This document shows positions 1 through 5,823 of a DNA stretch of 13,196 nucleotides, in pieces; within the stretch, counting starts at the first letter, position 1; every line of letters begins with the position of its first letter. The notes beneath the pieces were generated by a model. The model saw only the letters and a program-made list of their open reading frames with translations. It ran no database searches and was not told the origin of the DNA. The DNA lies in NCBI GenBank assembly GCA_019751575.1, contig JAIENF010000040.1:1-13196 (forward strand). Reading direction: 5' to 3'. The translations under genes were made by a program, and so were the position numbers. Source of the stretch: Burkholderiales bacterium (GTDB lineage: Bacteria > Pseudomonadota > Gammaproteobacteria > Burkholderiales > CAIKXV01).

Positions 1-1535
1 CGCTGATCTACCTGAAGGAGGAAGGTCGCGTGGTGAGCCTGGCCGGGCTGGGCTACTGGCCGGCGGCCACCGACGTCGCGAAGATCATCGCTGCGGGCAA
101 CGGCAAGCATGTGCCCGAGGGCCTGCTGCGGACCGTCATCCCGGCCGCGCCCGGGACGCACATCGAGGCGCTGCGGCGCTGGGGCACGATCTCCTTCGAG
201 GAGGCGGCCACGCCGGCGATGGAACTCGCGCGCGACGGCTTCGCGGTGTTCCCGCTGCTCGCGAGCAACCTCGAGTACGTGTACGAACAGAACGCGCGCT
301 GGCCGGACAACCACAAGGTGTTCAACGCACCGGGCGACCGCGCGCTGCGCCACAACGAGGTGATCCGCCAGGCCGACCTTGCGAAATCGATCGGCGGCAT
401 GATCGAGGCCGAGCGCCACGCGCGCGGCGACCGCGACCGCAAGCTGCGCGCCGCGCGCGACTTCTTCTACGACGGCCCGATCGCCGATGCGATCGAGAAG
501 TACCATGTCGAGAACGGCGGCTTCATGCGCCGCTCCGACCTCGCCGCCTGGGAAGTGCCGGTCGAGGACAGCCTGAAGGTGGACTACCGCGGCTACGAGG
601 TGCACAGCTGCGACGCCTGGTGCCAGGGCATCGTGCTGCTGGAATCGCTGAAGATCCTCGACGGCTACGACCTGCGCGCGCTCGGCCACAACTCGCCCGA
701 CTACGTGCACACCGTGGCCGGTGCACTGAACCTCGCGTTCGCCGACCGCGAGGCCTATGTCAGCGACCCGAAGTTCGTGCAGGTGCCGTCGGCGACGATG
801 CTGTCGGACGCCTACGCGGTGCTGCAGCGCGCGCGCATCGACCCGGCGCGGGCGTTCCCGAAGATGCCGGATCCGGGCCCGGTGGGCGAGGTGAAGCGCA
901 CCGGTTCCTCCGAACCGAAGTATTCGATCACGCGCAGCCGTACGCAGATGTCGATGGACACCATCTACGGCTGCACGGTCGATCGCCATGGCAACGCGTA
1001 TTCGGCCACGCTGTCCGATCCGCAGTACGACACGCCGATCATCCCCGGCACCGGGCTGGCGATCTCCGGGCGCGGCTGCCAGTCGCGGCTCGAGCCCGGC
1101 CATGCCGCCGAGGTGAAGCCGGGCAAGCGGCCGCGCCTGACGCCCAATCCGTCGCTCGCCTTCCGCGACGGCGAACTGTTCATGGCCTTCGGCACCCCGG
1201 GCGGCGACGTGCAGTCGCAGGGCATGCTGCAGGTGTTCCTGAACGTGGTCGAGTTCGGCATGACCATGCAGCAGGCGGTGGAAGTGCCGCGTTTCGCGAG
1301 CTACAACTTCCCCAATTCGTTCGCGCCGCACGAGTACCGGCCCGGCCGCCTCGGCCTGGAGACCGACCTGTCGCCGGAGGTGTTCGAGGCGATGCGCAGC
1401 CGGGGCCATGACGTCGAGACCTGGCCGAAATGGTCGGCGGTGACGGCGGCCGTCTGCGCGATCATGCGCCACGAGAGCGGGCAGCTGCATGCAGGTGCCG
1501 ATCCGCGGCGGGAAGGGTATGCGCTCGCCTGGTAG
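1..1535 (+). CDS. Gamma-glutamyltransferase-fold (Ntn) hydrolase, 5' truncated by window edge
   Basis: The frame is open from base 3 (LIYLKEEGR...), so the GTG at 30 is internal and the gene begins outside the window. The family makes a proenzyme that cleaves itself before a catalytic Thr and then hydrolyses or transfers gamma-glutamyl or related amides. Here the Thr is encoded at 960-962 in the context MDTIYGCTVDRHG, matching the NTTHYSVVDKDG region of E. coli GGT, and the oxyanion-loop Gly-Gly follows in GTPGGDVQSQG. The large-subunit core and about 190 small-subunit residues are present. Two substrate determinants differ: the Arg that holds the glutamate carboxylate (usually GRxP) is Tyr in GLGYWP, and the NNQMDDF segment is replaced by SGRGCQS. 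Family membership is firm. Glutathione as substrate is unlikely; an acylase or oxamate-hydrolase-like role is possible. It lies 53 nt before the Bug-protein gene on the same strand. Confidence 0.9.
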   Translation, partial: LIYLKEEGRVVSLAGLGYWPAATDVAKIIAAGNGKHVPEGLLRTVIPAAPGTHIEALRRWGTISFEEAATPAMELARDGFAVFPLLASNLEYVYEQNARWPDNHKVFNAPGDRALRHNEVIRQADLAKSIGGMIEAERHARGDRDRKLRAARDFFYDGPIADAIEKYHVENGGFMRRSDLAAWEVPVEDSLKVDYRGYEVHSCDAWCQGIVLLESLKILDGYDLRALGHNSPDYVHTVAGALNLAFADREAYVSDPKFVQVPSATMLSDAYAVLQRARIDPARAFPKMPDPGPVGEVKRTGSSEPKYSITRSRTQMSMDTIYGCTVDRHGNAYSATLSDPQYDTPIIPGTGLAISGRGCQSRLEPGHAAEVKPGKRPRLTPNPSLAFRDGELFMAFGTPGGDVQSQGMLQVFLNVVEFGMTMQQAVEVPRFASYNFPNSFAPHEYRPGRLGLETDLSPEVFEAMRSRGHDVETWPKWSAVTAAVCAIMRHESGQLHAGADPRREGYALAW

Positions 1536-1575
1536 GGCGACGCTGCGCCGGAACATTCGACCCCACACATCAGGC

Positions 1576-1580
1576 AGGAG
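1576..1580 (+). promoter_or_regulatory. Ribosome binding site of the Bug/TctC gene
   Basis: AGGAG lies 8 nt before GTG at 1589. This selects the GTG over the in-frame ATG at 1628, which would cut into the signal peptide and has no comparable Shine-Dalgarno sequence. Confidence 0.65.
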
Positions 1581-1588
1581 AAGAAACG

Positions 1589-2599
1589 GTGGTAATCACT
1601 GGTCGGTCAAGCGAGTTAGGGGCGGCGATGGCCGCGGGCGGATTGTTCGCCGTGCTGCTGTTGCCTGCCGCGCCAGCGGTTGCGCAGGGCGGTGCTGCAT
1701 CGGCCACCTTCCCGGTGAGGCCGGTGCGCATGATCAATCCGTTCTCCGGCGGCGGCGGCATCGAGCTCACCGCACGGCAGATGGGCCAGCACCTGTCGGA
1801 ACGCTGGGGCCAGCCGGTGATCGTCGACAACCGGCCCGGGGCGGCGACCATCGTCGCCACCGAGATCGCGTCCAAGGCCGCGCCTGACGGCCACACGCTG
1901 CTGCTGATCACCACCACGTTCGCGATCAACCCCAGCCTCTACGGGAAGCTGCCGTACGATCCGGTGCGCGACTTCACGCCGCTGATCCAGCTGACCGCGC
2001 AGCCCAACATCGTGGTGGTCAGTGCCACGTCGCCGATCGTCACCGTCAAGGATCTTCTCGCCGCGGCACGGGCGAAGCCGGGAGAGCTCACCTACGCGTC
2101 GCCGGGCGCCGGGTCGGCGCCGCACCTGTCGGCCGAGCAGCTGCGTTCGATGGCGAAGATCGACATGATCCATGTGCCGTACAAGGGCATCCCGCCGGCG
2201 ATCACCGACCTGCTCGGCGGCCGGATCACCATGCTGTTCACCACCGCGCTGTCGGCGGCACCGCAGATGAAGGCGGGCAGGATCCGCGCCGTCGCCGTCA
2301 CCAGCGCGAAACGCAACCGCATGCTGCCCGACGTGCCGGCGATGGCCGAGACCCTGCCGGGCTACGACCTCTCCGCCCTGCAGGGCATCGTGGTGCGCGC
2401 CGGCACGCCGCGGGCGATCGTCGACCGGCTCGGCCGCGACCTGCGCGAAGTGGTGGGCCTGCCGGACGTGCGTGCACGCCTGGAGGCCGAAGGTGCAGAC
2501 GTGATCGCCAGCACTCCGGAGGAATTCGCGGCCGCACTCAAGCGCGAAATGGTGACCTGGTCCCGGATCGTGAAGGATTCCGGCGCGAAGCCGGAGTAG
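1589..2599 (+). CDS. Bug/TctC family tripartite tricarboxylate transporter substrate-binding protein
   Basis: This is a 336-residue periplasmic solute-binding protein with a GTG start chosen from the AGGAG 8 nt upstream. A signal peptide occupies residues 1-32 (hydrophobic GGLFAVLLLPAAP, predicted cut after AVA before Gln33). The mature part has the Bug/TctC hallmarks: FPVRPVRMINPFSGGGGIEL at the start, the VDNRPGA loop, ATEIASKAAPDGHTLL, and HVPYKGIPPAITDLLGGRI in the second lobe. The family captures organic acids, amides or aromatic acids for TctAB-type carriers, and many members are orphans without adjacent membrane genes. No TctA or TctB is visible here. It follows the GGT-fold hydrolase by 53 nt with no terminator between, so the pair is probably co-transcribed and the binding protein may sense or deliver that enzyme's substrate or product. 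The ligand cannot be read from sequence. Confidence 0.93.
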   Translation: MVITGRSSELGAAMAAGGLFAVLLLPAAPAVAQGGAASATFPVRPVRMINPFSGGGGIELTARQMGQHLSERWGQPVIVDNRPGAATIVATEIASKAAPDGHTLLLITTTFAINPSLYGKLPYDPVRDFTPLIQLTAQPNIVVVSATSPIVTVKDLLAAARAKPGELTYASPGAGSAPHLSAEQLRSMAKIDMIHVPYKGIPPAITDLLGGRITMLFTTALSAAPQMKAGRIRAVAVTSAKRNRMLPDVPAMAETLPGYDLSALQGIVVRAGTPRAIVDRLGRDLREVVGLPDVRARLEAEGADVIASTPEEFAAALKREMVTWSRIVKDSGAKPE

Positions 2600-2625
2600 G
2601 CGCCCGACCGCCGGTGCCGGGCGCC
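2599..2625. terminator. GC-rich hairpin between convergent genes
   Basis: GGCGCCCG (2599-2606) pairs perfectly with CGGGCGCC (2618-2625) around an 11-nt loop. It begins on the last base of the Bug gene and ends 11 nt before the stop of the convergent PEP-CTERM gene. There is no T run on either side, so a bidirectional or Rho-assisted terminator is only a possibility, and such hairpins arise easily in GC-rich DNA. Confidence 0.3.
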
Positions 2626-2635
2626 CGGCGGGCCC

Positions 2636-4111
2636 TCAGGCAGTGGCGGTCCTGCGCTGGCGCCATCCGGCTGCGCCCAGCAGCCCGAGGCCGCCCAGCA
2701 TCAGGGCGATGGCCGGAGGCACCGGGATCACCGTCGCAGCGAGTGGCGCGAGCGCCACGCCCTTGAAGTGCTCGTTGGCTCCGGCGATGTCGAGGATGTT
2801 CAGTTCGGCGTTGGCGCCGGTGTCCTCGATCGAGAACAGGTAGTTGCCGCCGAATGTATCGAGCGTGCCATCGACCGGGGTGCCGCTGAAGCCGCCGGTG
2901 CCGAACAGCATCACGCTGCCGTTGGCCAGCACCATCCCGGCCAGGCCGGTGGCGCCGCCGGCCTGCTTCGCCTGGCCGTTGCTGCCGTCGTTCTGCACGC
3001 CGCCGGTGCGGGCGAAGGTGTAGCTGTAGCCCCAGAGGCTGCCGGTGCGGGTGAACTTGCTGATGCCCAGGATCGAGTCGGCGACATAGACGGTGTTGTC
3101 GTTCGAGAAGAAGAAGTCGTACGGGCCCTGGAACATGGTCGCCGAGTTCTGGTTGTTCCCGGAGGCAACGGTCCGCCCGGTCGCCGCGCTCACCAGGGTG
3201 TTGTAGTTGAACAGCCGGGTGGCGTCGACGGCACCGGTCGGCGTCCCGGTACCCAGTGCCCAGATGCCGTTGTTGGCGTTCTGCCGGGTCGATGCATACA
3301 GCTGCCCGTTCTGGATGTCGACCCGGTTGATGTTGGAGGTGAGCAGGCCTGCCCCGCCGGCGCCGTCGATCTGTATCGACGTCGACCCGCCCAGTTCTGC
3401 GTAACGCACGCCACCGGTGGCGTTCTGCGCGTTGCCCGCGATGTTGCCGGAGGTCCAGAACTGCTGGCCGTTCGAACTGACCGCAGAGCGGATGTTGTCG
3501 CCGCTGTACGCGTTGTTCATCACGGTGGTGGTGTTCACGTTGCCCAGCGCGTCGACGCGGCCGAGGGTGCGGTTGACCACCGCCGGATCGAACTTGGCGC
3601 CCTGGGCTGCCGAGGGCGCGATGGCGTTGCCGAGCGGCGGCGAGTTGCCGGCGGGCGAGGACGCCGCGATCAGCGTCGTCGGCTGCGACTGGTTGTAGCC
3701 GGCCAGGGTCAGGAACTGCCCGTCCGCGGAGCGGCGCAACGCGCCTTCCGACCCGGAGTTGCTGGCCAGCGTGAGCGCGCGGTTTCCGCTGCTCGTCGCG
3801 ACATGCGGCAGGATTATCGGATCGAGGCGCCGGGTGAAGCTGGTGCCGGCCCTGGCGTATTCCTGCAGGAACACGACCGAGGCGGTGTCGGTCAGGCCGT
3901 TGCCGCGGTTGACGTTCTCGACGATGCCGAGATTCGGGGTCAACGGGTTCCAGCCCCCGACCTTCAGCGCGACGATGCTGGTGTCGAGGAACGGCGTGCC
4001 GGCTGCACGGCCGGCCGGGATCTGCGGTTGCGCGAGCAGCGGAGCGCTGAACAGCGCAGCAACCGCGAGGGCGGTGATGGAGGCCATTGCGTGGCGTCGG
4101 GCGGCATTCAT
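2636..4111 (-). CDS. Secreted protein with variant PEP-CTERM (VPxP-type) sorting tail
   Basis: This is a 491-residue protein of unknown function. The ATG at 4111 is preceded by GGAGA six nt upstream. An N-terminal signal peptide spans residues 1-27 (MNAARRHAMASITALAVAAL..., cut after LLA). The C-terminal tail has the exosortase substrate layout: IPVPPA (462-467), a hydrophobic helix ALMLGGLGLLGAAGW, then the basic cluster RQRR near the end. The usual Glu of the PEP motif is missing; VPxP variants of this signal are known. The middle is rich in Gly, Asn, Ser and Thr, with segments such as VDIQNGQLYAST, DNTVYVADSILGISKF and NYLFSIEDTG that resemble beta-propeller strands. Such proteins are thought to be processed by exosortase and delivered to the cell surface or matrix. 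No exosortase gene is in the window. It is transcribed alone and converges on the Bug gene. Confidence 0.85.
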   Translation of the reverse strand: MNAARRHAMASITALAVAALFSAPLLAQPQIPAGRAAGTPFLDTSIVALKVGGWNPLTPNLGIVENVNRGNGLTDTASVVFLQEYARAGTSFTRRLDPIILPHVATSSGNRALTLASNSGSEGALRRSADGQFLTLAGYNQSQPTTLIAASSPAGNSPPLGNAIAPSAAQGAKFDPAVVNRTLGRVDALGNVNTTTVMNNAYSGDNIRSAVSSNGQQFWTSGNIAGNAQNATGGVRYAELGGSTSIQIDGAGGAGLLTSNINRVDIQNGQLYASTRQNANNGIWALGTGTPTGAVDATRLFNYNTLVSAATGRTVASGNNQNSATMFQGPYDFFFSNDNTVYVADSILGISKFTRTGSLWGYSYTFARTGGVQNDGSNGQAKQAGGATGLAGMVLANGSVMLFGTGGFSGTPVDGTLDTFGGNYLFSIEDTGANAELNILDIAGANEHFKGVALAPLAATVIPVPPAIALMLGGLGLLGAAGWRQRRTATA

Positions 4112-4209
4112 GGAGGGTCTCCGGTCGTGTTCATTCGGGCACGTCGCGCAGGCCGGGAGGCCTGTTGCAGCGGCTTTGGCAACATCGTTCCCGAGGGTAG
4201 GGGCCATTC

Positions 4210-4238
4210 GTGACAGTGCCCTTGCAGTCATGTGACAG
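4210..4238 (+). repeat. GTGACAG direct repeats, 22-nt period
   Basis: GTGACAG occurs at 4210-4216 and again at 4232-4238, a start-to-start distance of 22 nt or about two helical turns. A shorter GTGAC lies at 4304-4308. The spacing would suit a dimeric regulator binding one face of the helix upstream of the PEP-CTERM gene, but a 7-nt repeat can occur by chance. Confidence 0.3.
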
Positions 4239-4338
4239 CGGGATGGCCGTTCAATGACGCGCAACACGGCGGTGCGGCGCAGCGCCGGCGCGGATGCAAA
4301 ATCGTGACGGATGCACGACGCAGGATGCGGCAGTGCGG

Positions 4339-4344
4339 GATAAT
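4339..4344 (+). promoter_or_regulatory. Candidate -10 element for the tautomerase-ppa operon
   Basis: GATAAT matches the sigma-70 -10 consensus at five of six positions and lies 34 nt before the tautomerase ATG, a usual distance. No good -35 is seen 16-18 nt upstream (the bases there read roughly CGACGC), so the call is tentative. Confidence 0.3.
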
Positions 4345-4378
4345 CGAGCTGGTCCAACAACCCAGCGGAGTCACTCCA

Positions 4379-4567
4379 ATGCCCCTCGCACAGATCTACA
4401 TGGCCCCCGGCCGCACCGACGAACAGAAGGCGAAGCTGATCGAACGCGTCACCCAGGCGTTCACCGAGACCGTCGGCGTACCGCCCGATTCGGTCTGGAT
4501 CACCATCCAGGAAGTGCCGCGCACCCAGTGGGGCGTCGCCGGCGAAACCCTGGCCGCGAAGAAGTGA
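4379..4567 (+). CDS. 4-oxalocrotonate tautomerase family protein
   Basis: This is a 62-residue protein whose Met is followed by Pro, the N-terminal catalytic base of the tautomerase superfamily once Met is removed. The length and the PLAQIYMAPGRTDEQKAKLI start align without gaps to 4-oxalocrotonate tautomerase (PIAQIHILEGRSDEQK...). Pro1 and Arg11 (mature numbering) are kept. Positions 39 and 50, which are Arg and Phe in the classical enzyme, are both Trp here (DSVWITI and RTQWGV), a pattern I associate with the less characterised VW...NWG-type subgroup. The reaction is probably keto-enol isomerisation of an unknown oxo-acid; the true substrate is open. A GGAG about nine nt upstream supports the start. 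The stop lies 4 nt before the ppa ATG, so the two are almost certainly co-transcribed. Longer in-frame extensions upstream lack family similarity. Confidence 0.9.
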   Translation: MPLAQIYMAPGRTDEQKAKLIERVTQAFTETVGVPPDSVWITIQEVPRTQWGVAGETLAAKK

Positions 4568-4571
4568 AGCG

Positions 4572-5120
4572 ATGAACCTGGACAGAGTCGGTTACGGGAA
4601 GCTGCTGCCCGAAGAGTTCAACGTGATCATCGAGATTCCGATGAACGCGGATCCGGTGAAGTACGAAGTCGACAAGGAGACCGGCGCGATGTTCGTCGAC
4701 CGTTTCATGTCGACGTCCATGCGCTATCCGTGCAACTACGGCTACATTCCGCATACCCTGTGCGGCGACGGCGATCCGGTGGACGTGCTGGTGCTCAGTC
4801 CGTACCCCCTGATCAGCGGCGTGGTGGTGCGTTGCCGTCCGGTCGGCATGCTGAAGATGACCGACGAAGCGGGCGAGGACACCAAGCTGCTCGCGGTGCC
4901 GATCGAAAAGGTCTGCACGCTGTACTCGACGGTGAAGGCCCCGGGCGATGTCGCCCCCCTGATGCTGGCGCAGGTCGGGCACTTCTTCGAGCACTACAAG
5001 GACCTCGAGCCCGGCAAGTGGGTTCGTATCGACGGCTGGGAAGGCCCCGAGGCGGCCAAGGCCGAGATCATCGCGGGCGTGCGGCGATTCGAGGAAGCCA
5101 AGAGCAAGCCGGCGTTCTGA
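4572..5120 (+). CDS. ppa: Inorganic pyrophosphatase, family I
   Basis: This cytoplasmic Mg-dependent enzyme hydrolyses pyrophosphate to two phosphates, which drives biosynthetic reactions forward. The 182-residue length is normal for bacterial family I enzymes. The signature DGDPVDVL lies at 66-73. All the active-site residues I can place against the E. coli enzyme are present with an offset of one: Glu21, Lys30, Arg44, Tyr56, Asp66, Asp68, Asp71, Asp98, Asp103, Lys105, Tyr142 and Lys143. Nothing suggests loss of function. The ATG follows the tautomerase stop by 4 nt with only a weak purine-rich stretch (AAGAAGTGAAG) before it, so translation may depend partly on coupling to the upstream gene. 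A strong intrinsic terminator begins 27 nt after the stop. This is usually a conserved housekeeping gene, so the operon is probably constitutively expressed. Confidence 0.98.
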   Translation: MNLDRVGYGKLLPEEFNVIIEIPMNADPVKYEVDKETGAMFVDRFMSTSMRYPCNYGYIPHTLCGDGDPVDVLVLSPYPLISGVVVRCRPVGMLKMTDEAGEDTKLLAVPIEKVCTLYSTVKAPGDVAPLMLAQVGHFFEHYKDLEPGKWVRIDGWEGPEAAKAEIIAGVRRFEEAKSKPAF

Positions 5121-5147
5121 CCGTTTGGTTGATGCGGCGCAGCACGA

Positions 5148-5184
5148 AGCCGTGCCTGCCCCAGTGGCAGGCACGGCTTTTTTT
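5148..5184 (+). terminator. Rho-independent terminator after ppa
   Basis: AGCCGTGCCTGCC (5148-5160) pairs perfectly over 13 bp with GGCAGGCACGGCT (5166-5178) around a CCAGT loop, and seven T residues follow (5178-5184). It ends the tautomerase-ppa transcript. The opposite strand lacks a U tract, so it works in one direction. Confidence 0.95.
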
Positions 5185-5348
5185 GTGCCTCCGAGGCCCG
5201 TGCGTGGACGAGTGCCCAGCGGAAACGCATCGCGCATGTGTCCTTGGGCAGACGATCCACATCGGTTCGTCGACGCCCGATGGAACTGGTGCGGTACAGC
5301 AAAGCCGGGTCTGCACTTGAACGGTGCGTGACCGCGTTTGGAAACAGA

Positions 5349-5377
5349 TTGTTTTCGCCAGAACGCAGGTGTAGCAT
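5349..5377 (+). promoter_or_regulatory. Candidate sigma-70 promoter
   Basis: TTGTTT (5349-5354) and TAGCAT (5372-5377) are separated by exactly 17 nt. The -10 matches four of six consensus positions and the -35 keeps TTG. The surrounding bases are locally AT-richer than the neighbourhood. It would start a transcript near 5384 reading into the small ORF and hairpin downstream. Confidence 0.35.
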
Positions 5378-5485
5378 TCGATCGGCTTCGGGGTCACTGC
5401 TGATGAAGTGCAAGGTGCCGGTCTGCAACGCACCCGCACGACGGAACGGCAGGGCACTCGGACCACGATCAGCAGGAGGAGGTCG

Positions 5486-5593
5486 TTGGAGAGAAGAAGG
5501 TGCACGCAGTTGCGCCGAACATGTGACCCGCCGCGCACCCAGCCGTCCCGGCATCCACAAAAAATATCGGACGGCGAGCGTCGCAGCGAATGA
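5486..5593 (+). CDS. Possible 35-residue basic peptide, unrecognised
   Basis: A TTG start at 5486 lies six nt after a full AGGAGG (5474-5479), followed by 35 codons and TGA. The peptide begins (M)ERRRCTQLRRTCDPP and is strongly basic, with nine Arg, two Cys and no hydrophobic segment. I recognise no family. A promoter-like sequence lies about 100 nt before it and a GC hairpin starts 15 nt after it, which together look like a compact transcription unit. Against it: the TTG start is rare, Arg-rich translations are common in non-coding GC-rich DNA, and the region may instead be a non-coding RNA or a remnant. Confidence 0.25.
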   Translation: MERRRCTQLRRTCDPPRTQPSRHPQKISDGERRSE

Positions 5594-5608
5594 AGTGATG
5601 CAGGAACC

Positions 5609-5632
5609 CGGGGGGGCCGAGAGGCCCCCCCG
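5609..5632 (+). terminator. GC-rich perfect hairpin, possible terminator
   Basis: CGGGGGGGCC (5609-5618) pairs perfectly with GGCCCCCCCG (5623-5632) around a GAGA tetraloop of the stable GNRA class. The bases after it (TCGTTCGTGG) contain no continuous T run, so termination would be weak or Rho-assisted; it could equally stabilise an RNA 3' end. Confidence 0.4.
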
Positions 5633-5812
5633 TCGTTCGTGGAGCCTCTCCCCGCATGTGCCGACCGCCCCTGCCCCGCGGTCGACGACGGGGTTGCGCC
5701 GCTCCTGAATGCGCGCACCCGAGGCGCGATCGGGCAGCCGGATGGCCGTGCGTGGACCGACCCGATGCAGCGCGATCGACTAAACTCTACGCTCCACGAA
5801 GATCAATGATGG

Positions 5813-5817
5813 GGGAG
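5813..5817 (+). promoter_or_regulatory. Ribosome binding site of the LVIVD gene
   Basis: GGGAG lies six nt before ATG at 5824. The two earlier in-frame ATGs at 5806 and 5809 overlap or precede this element and have no Shine-Dalgarno of their own, so 5824 is preferred. Confidence 0.6.
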
Positions 5818-5823
5818 CAGGAC

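Larger units (their letters stand above)
4112..4378. promoter_or_regulatory. Divergent intergenic region (PEP-CTERM gene / tautomerase-ppa)
   Basis: These 267 nt separate two divergent genes and must carry both promoters. On the minus side a Shine-Dalgarno GGAGA (4118-4122) serves the PEP-CTERM gene. The centre has a pair of GTGACAG direct repeats, and the plus side has a GATAAT -10-like hexamer at 4339-4344. I found no convincing -35 partner and no clear sigma-54 box on either strand. No small gene is evident. Confidence 0.5.
5185..5805. other. Long intergenic stretch without a confident gene
   Basis: About 620 nt lie between the ppa terminator and the LVIVD gene. Open frames on both strands here give Arg/Pro/Ser-rich low-complexity translations with no family resemblance, and the bases look less GC-biased than the flanking genes, as expected for non-coding DNA. 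What it does hold, listed separately, is a possible sigma-70 promoter (5349-5377), a consensus Shine-Dalgarno with a 35-codon ORF (5474-5593) and a perfect GC hairpin (5609-5632). The last 170 nt must contain the promoter of the LVIVD operon. TAAACT at 5781-5786 is a weak -10 candidate without a good -35. Confidence 0.5.

Noticed and set aside
2768..4213. A 481-codon plus-strand frame opposite the PEP-CTERM gene
   Set aside because: It is low-complexity and Arg/Gly/Ala-rich. The minus strand has a signal peptide, sorting tail and Shine-Dalgarno, so this is a shadow frame.
5238..5708. A 156-codon plus-strand frame in the long intergenic region
   Set aside because: It has no Shine-Dalgarno, and an Arg/Ser/Pro-rich translation without domain features. 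It runs through the GC hairpin and towards the LVIVD leader region.
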